Source: Mangifera indica
Taxonomy: Eukaryota > Streptophyta > Magnoliopsida > Sapindales > Anacardiaceae
Reading direction: 5' to 3'
NCBI RefSeq assembly: GCF_011075055.1
Contig: NC_058146.1
Coordinates: forward strand, 12,387,820-12,451,819
DNA length: 64,000 bases
Position numbers and translations under genes: made by a program
Notes under the pieces: generated by a model
The model's input: only the letters and a program-made list of their open reading frames with translations
Database searches by the model: none
Told to the model about the DNA's origin: nothing
In this document: positions 36,225 through 46,942 of the stretch, piece after piece
Layout: each line of letters begins with the position of its first letter
Position numbering within the stretch: position 1 is the first letter of the stretch

Positions 36225-37061
36225 ATGTCGTTGTCAAAGAGTTCGAAGATGCTTCAATTCATAAACTACCGGATGCGCGTGACCATCCAAGACGGTCGCC
36301 AGCTGATCGGAAAATTCATGGCCTTTGACCGTCACATGAATCTCGTTCTCGGTGACACTGAAGAGTTTCGTAAGCTTCCCCCAGCTAAGGGCAAGAAAAA
36401 CAACAACAATGAGGAACGTGAGGACCGTCGCACTCTGGGTCTCGTCCTTCTCAGGGGTGAAGAAGTCATTTCCATGACCGTTGAAGGTCCTCCTCCTCCT
36501 GAAGAGTCACGTGCAAAGGCCGTCTCCGGCTCTGCTGTTGCTGGTCCCGGTATTGGCCGTGCCGCTGGCCGCGGAGTCCCCACTGCTCCGCTTGTCCAAG
36601 CCCAGCCGGGTCTCGCTGGACCCGTTCGTGGCGTTGGTGGTCCTGCTCCTGCCATGATGCAGCCACAGATCGCCAGGCCACCTGTCAGTTACCCGCCAGC
36701 TGCCCCACCTGTGATTCGTCCGCCTGGTCAGATGCCTCCAGCTGGAATGTTTCCGGGACAGGCTACACCACCAATGGCACGGGGCCCTCCGCAGCCGGTC
36801 CCATCTCCTTTTGGGGTTCGGCCGCCACCCCAGCAGTTCCCGATGCCTCCACAGCAGTTTGGGGCTCAGAGATCAATGGTGCCGCCTCCACCTGGGCCAA
36901 TGATGAGAGGGCCTCCTGCTCCTCCGCCAGCTCGTCCGGGAATGCCGGGTGCACCTCCTCGTCCGGGGATGCCTCCACCGCCTGGTGCTTCAATTCCTGG
37001 TTTTGCACCTCGTCCTGGGATGCCACCACCCCCGGGAAATCCTCCACGGCAGCAACAGTGA
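36225..37061 (+). CDS. SmB: Small nuclear ribonucleoprotein-associated protein B (SmB/B')
   Basis: 278 residues, intact. It is a core spliceosomal Sm protein that joins the seven-membered ring on U1, U2, U4 and U5 snRNA in the nucleus. The Sm fold occupies residues 8-88: Sm1 includes FDRHMNLVL (34-42) and Sm2 includes [10 protein letters not shown] (75-84), separated by a Lys/Asn/Glu-rich loop (50-69). A Gly/Arg segment ([11 protein letters not shown]) follows, then a long Pro/Gly/Met-rich tail with repeated [12 protein letters not shown] units, as in other plant SmB proteins. The start at 36225 ([17 protein letters not shown]) matches the family N-terminus. GC content is far above the surroundings. 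No disruption is seen. The coding part is a single exon here. Confidence 0.96.
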   Translation: MSLSKSSKMLQFINYRMRVTIQDGRQLIGKFMAFDRHMNLVLGDTEEFRKLPPAKGKKNNNNEEREDRRTLGLVLLRGEEVISMTVEGPPPPEESRAKAVSGSAVAGPGIGRAAGRGVPTAPLVQAQPGLAGPVRGVGGPAPAMMQPQIARPPVSYPPAAPPVIRPPGQMPPAGMFPGQATPPMARGPPQPVPSPFGVRPPPQQFPMPPQQFGAQRSMVPPPPGPMMRGPPAPPPARPGMPGAPPRPGMPPPPGASIPGFAPRPGMPPPPGNPPRQQQ

Positions 37062-37560
37062 TGGGTATGCCCACTTCTTGATTGTTAATTTTATTGGATT
37101 TGTTGATTGAATTATTATGTTTGTGGTCTAAGGTTATTGTTGTTGGAAGGAAACTATTTATTGGATTGAAGATTTAGTATTGTGTTACTGTTTGATGATT
37201 ATATAGCCAAACTAAGCATTTAGTTATGTGATACTGGGCTTACCTCTGGCATTGGAACTAGTATTCTGTTTGGTAGTTGTGGATTTAGCTGTAAATTGAC
37301 TTTCATTTCTTCCTTGTGGCAGGTGTTGTGAAACTTTTGTAGTGAAGACCTTGATCTCAACCCAATGTTCTTGTCACGCGTAAGCTTGCCTTGAGTTTGG
37401 CAGTGATTTAGAATCACATGATTCTCTTTCTCCCCTAGTTGAGGAATTTGTTGACAGTATTATTATAGAACAATATGTATTGTTTTCATAGTTTTGGCCA
37501 ATGGAAACAAAAAGGGTTTTTCAGACAAATAGTCTTGCCGTGTAGGTGTTTTAAGCAACT
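37062..37560 (+). other. SmB 3' untranslated region with a probable intron
   Basis: Three bases after the stop codon a GTATGCC donor candidate begins at 37065. A strong acceptor, a pyrimidine-rich tract ending CCTTGTGGCAG, lies at 37312-37322. That would make a 258-bp intron within the 3' untranslated region. The polyadenylation site was not identified. Read as an inference from splice-site quality. Confidence 0.45.
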
Positions 37561-39160
37561 TATTATTATCCTATTATTGTGTTTTTGTTAGGAGTTTTCT
37601 CTTTCTGTCGCATTGTTTGACTTGTTGCACTATATAATGAATATGCTGCATTCATCCTATTGGAGACTACATATCTGTATGTTGCCATATTGTGACAGCA
37701 GCTTCTTTAATTTTTTTTCCTAACAATAGTTAGGTTAGAGTAATGCATGCCTTCTAATTGCATTCCTATTCAAATGGGTCAAGATATGTCTATTTTTGTT
37801 CTATATTGCCTTGATTTTATTGTTACAATCTGAGTCATTCGCTTTCTGTCATCTTCTGACCTTTGACTATTTGTTTGACATTGGCATTTATTTTTCCTTA
37901 GTTTTACCAAGCATTTATAATTATCTCTGTTCTGCTTTAAATATGTTACAACATTGTAGGATAAGGCTGAAATATAACTTGTATATTACTGTTTTCTCTT
38001 GATGGAACTTTATGGTTTGTATTTCATTAAGCGGAAATTAGGGTTTCTAGTCAGAAAAGTCTATATTGCGGTTTATGTGGATGCTTCAAACATTCTTCTA
38101 AGCATTTTTTTCCTCAGGTGTCATCCATCCAATAGACATGCAGTGACTAAATTACAATTTTAGGAGACTTTAGGAGCATTTTTATTATCATGGTTTGATT
38201 TTGGTAAGTTAGTCACTGGTTCAATGTTATTTCATGGCCGAACTAATTTCTGTTCAAATATTGAAATGCTAGTGTGTATATAGGATCATACTTGAAAATG
38301 TATCGGTAGTTATAGGACCATATGTAATATAAGTGTAGATACAGGATCATCTAGGAAATTTAAGTGTAGGTACAGACAATGAGCAATTGAATTAAAAAGC
38401 ATTTTCGTTTTCTTGTTTTGCAGTTTTTAACATTAAATTTCTACTTTTTCAAACTAGATTTTCAACAAAGATAAAGCTTGAATTAAAAAGCAAGGATTTT
38501 CAAATTTATATTGCTTGTAACCTTTATATTTTAATGCAAAATTTGAAGAGCAATTGAAAGCTTTCAATTTTGTCTTCCTTGAATCCTTTGTATCTCAATA
38601 CAAAAACTTTTATTTCCATTACACTATCTTTAGTTGAGCAATATTATGTGTACTTAATTTTAAGTATTTAATTGAATATTTAGATAATGTGTCATCAAGT
38701 GATTTGATGATACTTTATTTTTAATTGAAAATCACCCAATTGAATTCTCAAAACTAGACATATATAATTTTATTTTAGTTATTAATATCATTTTAAATGA
38801 CATAAGATTTCAGGATTTTTGAGATAGAAGTGCGATGTTAAAAGTATTTATTTTAATATTAATTTAAAATTATTTAATTATCTGATAATATATTATTTAT
38901 ATACTTATTTTATGTATTCAATAATATGAATATATATAGTTTTATTATTAATAAAAATATTAATGGAAATTTTAATTGATTGGGCAAAAAATTTAGCCCA
39001 CTATTTTTAATTAAACATGAGCCTGAAATTTAGCTTACTATTCTTCATTTGTGAATTTGTTCTTATCGTTAAAAATACCCGTAATTCAATTTTATTAGTG
39101 AAGTTGTGAATTTGTGAATTTAATTTCTCTTATCCATTTCATTTTTAACTAGCAATTCAT
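37561..39160. other. Intergenic DNA, no gene seen
   Basis: T-rich downstream flank of SmB followed by very AT-rich DNA. A short degenerate repeat with TAGGATCAT/TAGGACCAT/CAGGATCAT units lies at 38280-38385. No coding sequence or element ends were recognised. Confidence 0.5.
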
Positions 39161-39169
39161 CCGTATCGA

Positions 39170-39690
39170 AAAATCCTAATTTTGCAGTGTTCTAAATAAG
39201 AGGCAATTGTTTATGATCCGCTCCATTATTTGTTTTAAAAGTAGGTGCTTATATGTTGACAATAATAACCTTTGATAAAACTAGGTTTTGGAAGTGCTAT
39301 TATTTAGTGGTAGGAACAAAACAATTGTGTGATGAAGTAGGGGAGATTTTCCTTTTTGCCATATGCAGTACAATTATCTAATATAATAAGGAAGACATTG
39401 CTATTCAAACGACTATCAAACCATGCATTTGAATTCGTTCAATGGCTGTAATTGAAATGATCATATTTAACATTCTTAAAAGATGTTGAATAAAGAAACT
39501 TATTGATGACCCCAAGTAGGAGTTTGTCAAAGTCATCACCATCACAACAGATAAGTTACAATTATATACCTCTCTTTATTTTGCTTTCGATATTGTAACT
39601 GCTTTGTTGCAAGAGAGCTACTAGGTTGGATACAATAAAATAAGTTAATATCATCCATATTGTGAATCTCCTCCTGAACCTATTTGTTTA
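39170..39690 (-). pseudogene. Pogo/Tigger-like transposase, DDE domain part
   Basis: On the minus strand, starting at the edge of the MITE, the translation contains NMDDINLFYCIQPSSSLATK (about 39665-39605) and then YRKQNKERYIIVT. LLILDNC-type sequence (IILDNCTAYGKKENLP) lies near 39380, LFLPLNNSTSKT near 39325, and TIASYLEHCKIRI near 39215-39180. These match the order NMDETGLFYR, NKERITV, LLLLDNCPAH, LPPNTTSKIQP and IANCFRHC of the DDE domain of pogo/Tigger (CENP-B-related) transposases. Several stops and frameshifts break it. Asp-Glu of the first catalytic motif reads Asp-Asp. The N-terminal half lies at 40241-40680. Confidence 0.75.
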
Positions 39691-40249
39691 GGCCAAAGGA
39701 CTATTTTTCACCCAAAGTATACTGTTATCTTAACTTTTTATTTGTTAACTTTAAAAATCTCATTTACCCATCTATGGACTGTTAAAATTAATGGTTTAAA
39801 GAGTAAAATTATTATTTTATCTATAATATTAAAAATAAATTAAAATTTAATCTAATTTTCTCCCCTTAACCCCTAAAAATTATCTGACGAAGCTTTTCGA
39901 CATTTCAGGCCAAATCTCGGCCCACTGGCATTCCAGAGGAGAAAAGAGAGATCATCGGAGTATGGTGATGCCTTTAGAAAGCTTTGTCGTCGATAATTGA
40001 GCTGGATTTGGCACCGAAGATGGAAAGCTAAATCCTAGGGGGGGAGAATGCAATTTTTTAAAACTTGGACTAGGGGAAATGGTTAGTTTTAGGGGTTAGG
40101 GGGGAAAAAAAGATAAAATTTTAAGGGATTAGGATTCTGTTAATTTTAACCATTCATAAGTGAATAAATGAGATTTTCAAAGTTAATGGGGGAAACTTTA
40201 AAATAATAACATACTTTGGGTGGGAAAGAGTCCTTTGGCCATTTGTTTA
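39682..40249. mobile_element. Mutator-type MITE (550 bp) inside the pogo-like pseudogene
   Basis: The element spans 39691-40240. Both ends read GGCCAAAGGACT and continue as long imperfect inverted repeats (CACCCAAAGTAT, then AAAATCTCATTTA and GTTAAAATTAA). It is flanked by a perfect 9-bp duplication ATTTGTTTA (39682-39690 and 40241-40249). A 9-bp duplication with long inverted ends is typical of Mutator-like elements. There is no transposase inside. Protein similarity of the pogo-like pseudogene stops at one edge and resumes at the other, so this is a later insertion. Confidence 0.92.
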
Positions 40250-40680
40250 ATTATTTTCTTATTGATGGCAAAACAGTAATTTTTTCTAATGAATAACTCT
40301 GACCAAAATGATGGAAAGAATGGATTGCATGTGTTATGCTTAAAATTTTCCAACCATCCATTTGAAAATTCAAATGAGTTAGCTTCAAAACAAAAGTTTT
40401 TTATAAAAATATTTCTCTTTTCTTTTAATAATTCGCCACTCATATTGACATGTTCATGATGACATACAAACCATTTGTAAGGGGTGTGCTTCATCATTAG
40501 GTACCTTACCATCTTTGACCATTTTGCATTTGGATTTAACAATACTTCTTCTTGAAGGAGGTTGATTGATCAATTAAGTGTTTTAAATATTGTTGCTTGT
40601 GATAACTTAAGGTTTTGAGTATCTTCTAACCACTTTATAAGATCTTTTTGTTTTTAGTTAAGGATCGATTATTTTATTTT
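40241..40680 (-). pseudogene. Pogo/Tigger-like transposase, helix-turn-helix part
   Basis: The minus-strand translation runs DLIKWLEDTQNLKLSQATIF (about 40650-40592), then NPNAKWSKMVRYLMM. The CENP-B-type block YKWFVCHHEHVNMSGELLKE (40479-40420) follows, then FEFSNGWLENFKHNT. This matches the psq-type and CENP-B-type DNA-binding domains of pogo/Tigger transposases (the family shows WF, SG..L..KA and FKASNGWLDRFK). A stop interrupts between the two helices. The frame from about 40542 stays open to 40250, the junction with the MITE, and protein similarity resumes on the other side of it. Confidence 0.75.
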
Positions 40681-41139
40681 GCACAACTCAATACAAATAC
40701 TTTTACTCAGTTCAATTTGTATATTAACTTTGTGTGGTATGATTGATTTGTTAGAGGAAGAAGGAAAGGTCAAGGCTCCATCACAATTTCAGAGATTTTT
40801 TATTTTAAACATATTTTAAAACATGGATGTTTGGATTTATATTAAGGTTTAGCCTTTTTAGCATTGAATGGTTATCATTAAAATGTTTATATAAAAGGGT
40901 GCTATTGGTAGTTATAACTTGAAAACTTAGGGATGATTCCTTGAACTTTCTACTAATCAAATAAATCAAGAATTTGAATTTGATATATTATTAAAAGAGA
41001 TTTAAACTTATACTCTTTTATACATCAAACTTTCTCTTATTTTCACTCAATCTATCCCTTGGGGCTTATGACTTGGCTACCTTGAATGAATTGTAGCCTT
41101 GTGCACACAAAAAGAAATTATGTTGGACATGTCTACCCT
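40681..41139. other. Intergenic DNA, no gene seen
   Basis: AT-rich sequence between two transposase remnants. It may hold the missing N-terminal end or the inverted terminus of the pogo-like element, but none was recognised. Confidence 0.4.
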
Positions 41140-41335
41140 AGTGTTGAGGAACCTATTTTGGAAGGCTTTCGGAATACCAACAGTCATGTGCTTTAGAGCA
41201 AAGATGAAAGAAATCAAAGAAATTTGATGTCAATGCATATAAACATAATTTTTGACAATGCTTGAGGGAATTAGAAGAATCATTATGGAAAGGCTCAATG
41301 ATAGGTAATTTTTTCTATTGCAAACTGTATGTTGC
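41140..41335 (+). pseudogene. Mutator-like (MULE) transposase fragment
   Basis: Forward frames read NLFWKAFGIPTVMCFRAKMK (about 41151-41210) with EIKEI following, and then TMLEGIRRIIMERLNDR (41258-41308). The first resembles the LWKAA....F...M.EIK block of MuDR-type transposases, the second the ISMLEEIRRxLM block near their C-terminus. The 150 or so residues that usually separate them are missing, so the fragment is internally deleted. The match rests on short motifs only. Confidence 0.45.
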
Positions 41336-42120
41336 TTTCTTTAGGTGTAACTTCACTTTCTTATTTCTTAGAAATCAAGCAAGACCTTACATTGTGAATA
41401 TTCATTTTTTTTTCTGAATTTTAAATTTAATTATCTAAATTTAAATTTTAGGAATAATGATAGTGGGTGTATAACATTAGCGAAGGAAATGAAATATTAA
41501 CTCTTTAGGTTTACACAATACTTAAGCTTAAATTTGAGTTTAACTAGTTCAGAAGTAACATGTTCGAGTTTGAGCTCAAGATATAAATGATTAACTCTAA
41601 TTAGATTTGAAAAATTACGGTTAAACTTTGTAGCATATATATATTAATAAATTATCTTATATATTCAAAGTAAAGATATAAGAATTTAAATATATAAATA
41701 CAATATTTTAAACTTTTAGAAATTTATTAATATTATTATTACAGCTTCCAAGATCATCAAGTTGTGCAAGAATTAGCCAATTTTGAGTTTGACTTGATAA
41801 TAATTGAATCAAATGTAGCCCAACACGAGTTGAACAATGAATAGTTTGTGAGCCCTAAACTTTCTTAGCAACCTTACTTTTTTTCCATCCAATGAGACGG
41901 ATGATATCTCATATAAGCCCAATAAATCCTTTCAGATCCAGCCCAGCAAAATATTAGGAAAACACAAAATCTTATCCAGTGAAGTGAACCCCAATGACAA
42001 AATGCCAAGTCAGAAACCAGTATCCAAGTGTATCCAATTCTAGCATTCTGAAGCCACAAATTTCTCATGTGGACACCATGAAAATTTGCCAAACTGCTCA
42101 TTTTATAACCCTACAAACCT
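41336..42120. other. Intergenic DNA upstream of psaK
   Basis: AT-rich, no gene. The last 150 bp become less AT-rich and form the psaK promoter region. Confidence 0.5.
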
Positions 42121-42146
42121 TTTTGGGTAAAATATTCTAAATATAA
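41971..42146 (+). promoter_or_regulatory. Candidate psaK promoter elements
   Basis: A TAAATATAA at 42138-42146 lies 60 bp before the start codon and could serve as TATA element. CTTATCC at 41971-41977 is the complement of the GATAAG core (I-box) found in promoters of light-regulated plant genes, and CCAATGA at 41991 is a CAAT-type motif. These are short motifs; their use is inferred. Confidence 0.35.
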
Positions 42147-42206
42147 CAAACTAAATTGCCAATCCATCACATTTCTTCTTAGATCAATTCTTCCCAGAAG
42201 CAGAAA

Positions 42207-42771
42207 ATGGCCACTTCTGTTATGACCACTCTTCCCCAGTTCAGTGGGCTAAGACCCCAAGTCTCAGCCGCTCCAGAGCAAAGTCTGGTCAGTGCTTCTT
42301 CTCTTTACTTGGTCAGTCAGCAATGTCCTTTAGCCATGCCCTTTTATTTGTCTTTTTTTCAATTGTGATTATGTAGGTGGCAGTTCAACCAATGAGGCAG
42401 AAGGGGAAGGGAGCTTTGGGTGCACGCTGTGACTTTATCGGCTCACCCACAAACTTGGTAAGTAAGAGTGTCATTATATAAGTAACAGTACAAGATTATT
42501 TTACAAAATTTTTTTAGTGATTGATTGTTTGGTTTGGGAACAGATAATGGTGACAACTACAAGCCTAATGCTGTTTGCAGGAAGATTTGGGTTGGCACCG
42601 TCGGCAAACAGGAAGGCGACGGCAGGATTGAAGCTTGAAGTGAGGGATTCAGGGCTGCAAACAGGTGACCCAGCTGGGTTCACACTGGCTGACACCTTGG
42701 CTTGTGGTTCGGTTGGTCACATAATTGGGGTTGGGGTTGTTCTTGGCCTCAAGAACATAGGTGCTCTGTAA
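42207..42771 (+). CDS. PSAK: Photosystem I reaction centre subunit psaK, chloroplast precursor
   Basis: Three exons: 42207-42287, 42377-42457 and 42544-42771 (stop included), with GT-AG introns of 89 and 86 bp, all phase 0, giving 129 residues. The family is about 130 residues in plants. Residues 1 to about 44 are a Ser/Thr/Ala-rich plastid transit peptide ([12 protein letters not shown]...). The mature part begins near [10 protein letters not shown] (45-54). Two hydrophobic helices follow, about residues 55-72 ([11 protein letters not shown]) and 103-128 ([20 protein letters not shown]), joined by a basic and polar loop with [15 protein letters not shown]. PsaK is a thylakoid membrane subunit at the edge of photosystem I, next to the light-harvesting antenna. 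No lesion is visible. Confidence 0.96.
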
Positions 42772-42948
42772 ATTTCTCCAAGGGTTTTAATGTAATTAGT
42801 TAATGATTATTCTTCTGTTCCGCCATTTTTATTTCCTGTATAATTGCTCCGTTTCAACCTTGTTATGGACAATCCATTATTTATCATTAAGATTGGACAA
42901 AGAAACAGAGTGAAATGAGTAAAAAAATTAACAGTAGGTTACTTTTAC
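42772..42948 (+). other. psaK 3' flank
   Basis: T-rich probable 3' untranslated region after the psaK stop codon, with TGTAATTAG and TGTATAATTG motifs that could act in polyadenylation. Nothing else is seen. Confidence 0.45.
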
Positions 42949-43428
42949 AGGACGTTTAGTTTAGGTAATGTTTTATTACCAAAATATAAAGATTACTTTG
43001 AAGATAGATTACATAGAAGATTATTGAGTATAAATGATTACTATGTTTGATAAAATTTGATAAGTATAAATAATTATTGTGTTTGGTTAAAGGTAATAAA
43101 AGATTACTAGTAAATTATTTTACTTAAATGCTCTTAAATATAATTATTTTAAAATTATTTTTATATTATTTATCATATTAATTAAAAATAAATTTATTTT
43201 TGTCTCAAAAAATTAATAAATAATAATATAATTATAATAAAATCAAGATTACCTCGGTAATCTTTAAATACCTAAGGTAAAGATAGTAATTAGATTATCA
43301 CCTATATTATCTGTCACGTCAGCATTAGTAACAGAAGATGACTATAATATTTTATTATTGACAAACCAAATAAAGGAATAAAAAATAGATTACCAAAATA
43401 ATTTTAAAAAACTCAAACCAAACGCCCC
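42949..43428. mobile_element. MITE-like element with GTTTGGTTT ends (about 480 bp)
   Basis: The left end AGGACGTTTAGTTT and the complement of the right end GGGGCGTTTGGTTT are imperfect inverted repeats. The interior is AT-rich with GTAATAATAGATTACC-type repeats in both directions. Such ends are common in plant MITEs. No clean target duplication was found (TTA lies near both edges), so the superfamily is not settled. Confidence 0.55.
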
Positions 43429-44334
43429 TTAATAAAGCTAAAGTTGGGGACACTGCAAAAATGCCACCAACATTCAAAGTTGGTTAATTTTTTTCCACCC
43501 CTTTTAATAATTATAAAACTAAAAATTATAAAAGTGATGGGCAAGACTAGAATCTTGTTCTCATTCTCCTTGCCCCCTTCAATTACTTAGTCAATGACTA
43601 TATATGATGTCTCCTTCGAAGATTACACTAACAACTGCTCCCACCTCACCGCCTAGTCTTCCTCCATTGATTTCTTCTTTGATAGATTCACTGTATGATA
43701 AGTCTTCCATGATTATTCCTTTTGACAGTTAATATGAATTTGTTCGAACTAATTACACTGTATAATTACTAAGGGAACAAAGATGTGGAGTTCATGTTGA
43801 GAAGAGTTATGAGCAAAATGAGCCTTCTCGGTATTGTTCACTTACAATAGTGATGATGAGAATTTGAGACCTCTTAATTGGTTGCCACTGATCAACTGGT
43901 AGACAATGATGCCTTTAGCTTTGAATTTGGAGGGTTTAGGTAGAGAACTGTTATGAAAGGCCACAAGACTAGGCATCTTAACAGTGAAAAAGGTAACAAG
44001 TCAGTTAATAAGATTGGAAAGAAGAAAGAGATTTTGAACCTTCCCAAGGACATATTGTTTTCAACTCATTTAGATTCAAGGTTTGCACGATATAATTCAA
44101 AAGAGACTTGTAGGATATAACATGTATCTAAATCAAACCTAGAGTATTATAATTCTGTTAAGGGATTCAATGAGGAGATGCATGGAGAATCATCAAAGCA
44201 GGAGTTGGATGCTTGAGACATGATTGATGTAGGATTCAACACTCAAATAACTATTGAAGCCCTAAACCCACAACTCACATCTTGAATTTAGAATCTATCT
44301 GTTGGCTCCTTTTTGGTGTTTTTCAACGACCGAA
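43429..44334. other. Unassigned DNA, possible gene or LINE remnant
   Basis: Less AT-rich than its surroundings, with short open stretches in several frames, but I recognise no protein. It may include more of the LINE whose 3' end follows, or a decayed exon. Confidence 0.35.
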
Positions 44335-44625
44335 AAATAAGAAATAGCTTTGGAATGGAAAGGTGACCATTTGAAATTTGTTATGGGAAAATTTTGCTTG
44401 GGTGCCACGGTCTACGAAATCTGGAATGAGAGAAATATTAGAATTTTGCTAAGAAACGTTTGCCCAAAAGAAGTCATTATAGAGAGGATCAAACGACTTA
44501 TGAGAGACAAAAACGCAGAGATATCTATAAAAAAACGCCAACAGTTGCTATTGTATTTGTCAAAGAAAACAAAAAAGTTAGAGGGAGGGGTCAAACTTAT
44601 GGAACAAGAATGAAAAAAAAAAAAG
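44335..44625 (+). pseudogene. LINE (L1-type) 3' end with poly(A)
   Basis: The open stretch 44350-44613 reads KFCLGATVYEIWNERNIRIL around residues 14-33 and then VIIERIKRLMRDK. This resembles the block after the zinc-binding reverse-transcriptase domain at the C-terminus of plant L1-type ORF2 proteins (ATVYHIWxERNxRIF). The stop codon is followed at once by a run of 12 A residues (44614-44625), as expected for a LINE 3' end. The 5' part is missing, which is usual for incomplete LINE insertions. No target duplication was found. Confidence 0.6.
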
Positions 44626-45160
44626 ATTTAAAATAATAATCGAAATTAGATAATTTGAATAAATAGATTCAAATAGTATTCCAATAAAAATCAATAGAAA
44701 TAGATATTAGTTTCTAATGCAGGAAAAGGTTTTCCCATGAGTAGATTATCGATTTTTTAATGAGTCATAACTATTAGTTAATCTCTTTTATGGGTTGGAG
44801 ATGAATGTGTAGAAAAAGCAGTATATTGATAAAGATATTGGAATGAATTATTGATATTCGATGTTAAATATTTAAGAGTAAGTTAAGGGCTCATAAATCC
44901 TTTTCAAAAAAAGCGACAAAACGCTATCAATGAAATAGAAAGATGGCAATCCATACATAGAAAGATTTCCTCAATTTATGCGTAGTTTCTTTTGGTTGAA
45001 CTTAAGGTTGACTAATCTTTCTGTCCTGATTCATGATGTCTGGAGTCTCCCTAACTGCTGCTTCAAATATTGCCGTCGTTGAGAGTCTGCTTTGTTGTGG
45101 TTTTCTTGAGTATAGGGTGTCAGATGCATAGATTCCAGTAGCTTTCTTGTGTCTCCTACT
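44626..45160. other. Intergenic DNA, no gene seen
   Basis: AT-rich followed by a mixed-composition stretch (45000-45140) with no recognisable coding potential. Confidence 0.4.
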
Positions 45161-45180
45161 TCAAATAAATAAATAAATAA

Positions 45181-45277
<97 letters not shown>
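45161..45277. repeat. AAAT and long AT microsatellite
   Basis: Four to five AAAT units are followed by an almost uninterrupted AT dinucleotide run of about 45 units (45188-45277). Such runs are length-polymorphic and prone to assembly error. Confidence 0.97.
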
Positions 45278-45279
<2 letters not shown>

Positions 45280-45650
45280 TTGTTAGATTGAAATTGGAAT
45301 ATGTTTGTATTATTAAGGGTGTAAATCATATTGTTTCTAGTATAAATGGTAAAAGTGACAAAATGTCACTTAACAATTAAAACTAATGTTTAATTTTAAT
45401 TAATAAGTAGAAAAATAAAATTTTCAAATTTAAAAGATAAAAAACATTGTTATGCTAAAGTTCAAGTAGGAAATAGCCATTGGACTTTTTTTTAACTATA
45501 AATTTAACCAATTTAGAAATGCAATAAAAAAATGACTAATAATGACTTTTCAAATTTGTTGGGGTATTAATACAATGAAAAATAACTTCCAGGTTCTAAA
45601 AATGTTTGGATGGAATAAATTAACTTATATGAATTAATGTATTTTGTTAG

Positions 45651-46930
45651 TGTTAGGATAAGTGTCATAGAGCCAATCGAATTTGGTATTTGTAGATGTA
45701 ATTTTATATTAATAATTAATAAATGATTTATTGTTATTTAATTTATATGTTTGTATGAATAACCTGTCCTTAGAATGGTAGAACTATGACAAAGGAATCA
45801 AATGACTGATTATAAGAATCCTATGTACACATTAAATGGTCATTTTAGAAACGTCCATAATCTCGACATTATAATGAATGAGGGTATATGTAATGATGAT
45901 AAAATTATCATAATGTTGAGTAACCCTATCAAAAATGGCAACAATTCTCAAGTGTCAAAGCTATTGTAGATAGCTTGGTGCAACACATAGGTGCACATTA
46001 TAGATGTGTTCATCGAACTGAACTGATCAGAAGATATTCATATGGACGGTTGCTTTAATGTCTATAGAATAAATCTTCTAAATACTACGGGTGCATATGA
46101 TCCTTTAACTTAAGGTCAGTAGATAATATCATGTGAGGATCAGTATGGTTTGACACTATCTAACATGATGTCAAAATTGGGGTAACTATAAAAGTAATAA
46201 TCGATCATGTTGTGAGAATACATGGAGGCTATGGTTGATTGATAAAAGATTCATCGCTCTTGAACATAAGAGAAAATATCTCATATGAGAATACTAAATG
46301 ACATTTATAACTGTTTGAATTTATGACCACAATAGAATAAGGTTATCGTCTAATCCATGTTAGTCATTGATATCTATCAGTTCTTATCGAGGAACTACTG
46401 AGATAAGCATTTTTATATGTCTTAGTCATAAAACACGCTGGTTGTACATGTTACATGTCAGCCATGCATGTGTATTAAAGGTGTCAAGTTTGGATGAAAT
46501 CCTTGCTGTATTCGGACACCTACACATATTTAAAGCATGCATTAGAATTAAAATAACGCAAGAACACATACACAACAACAACCTTAGCGACAAGTTTTCT
46601 ATTTTTCTCTTATTCTTCCCGTGAACACACTTAATCCAAATAAGAAGCCTTAGTAGCCTTCTCCCTTGATTGTTTCTTATGTGTTCATGTTCCGCATGGA
46701 TACCAAGGCACCACCTCTTAAGGGTTGGATAGTGTTCAGTCTCAAGTCATGTGAAGATTTGGAGGAGAAACCAATGCAGGTATAAACCTAAAACATCTTA
46801 TGAGTATTTTGCATGATTCATGAATATATGTTCTAAAACAGATATCCTGGTTAGGGTTTTTAAAAGTCTTTGTTTTTAAAATTTTTAATTCTACTACGCT
46901 GCCGGTTAGTGGCACCCTGAAAACCTTACA
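45651..46930 (+). repeat. 5' LTR of the 45.6-kb copia element
   Basis: It begins TGTTAGGATAAGTGTC and ends GAAAACCTTACA. Around 46430 it skips the segment that lies at about 54850-55300 in the 3' LTR. The final ACGCTGCCGGTTAGTGGCAC block is shared with the other family A LTRs. Confidence 0.85.
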
Positions 46931-46942
46931 GTGGTATCAGGG
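46931..46942 (+). other. Primer binding site of the 45.6-kb copia
   Basis: GTGGTATCAGGG follows the LTR end directly, close to TGGTATCAGAGC, the initiator tRNA-Met type site. Confidence 0.8.

Noticed and set aside
36332..37074. Long minus-strand open frames opposite SmB (36332-36655, 36466-36681, 36763-37074)
   Set aside because: They are shadows of the GC-rich, proline-rich SmB reading frame with no independent motifs.
40198..40542. A single intact gene of 114 codons on the minus strand
   Set aside because: The frame runs across the end of a Mutator-type MITE, so its last residues are not part of the transposase. It is half of a broken pogo-like pseudogene.
41874..42101. A 75-codon minus-strand frame upstream of psaK
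   Set aside because: It overlaps the psaK promoter region and has no recognisable domain.
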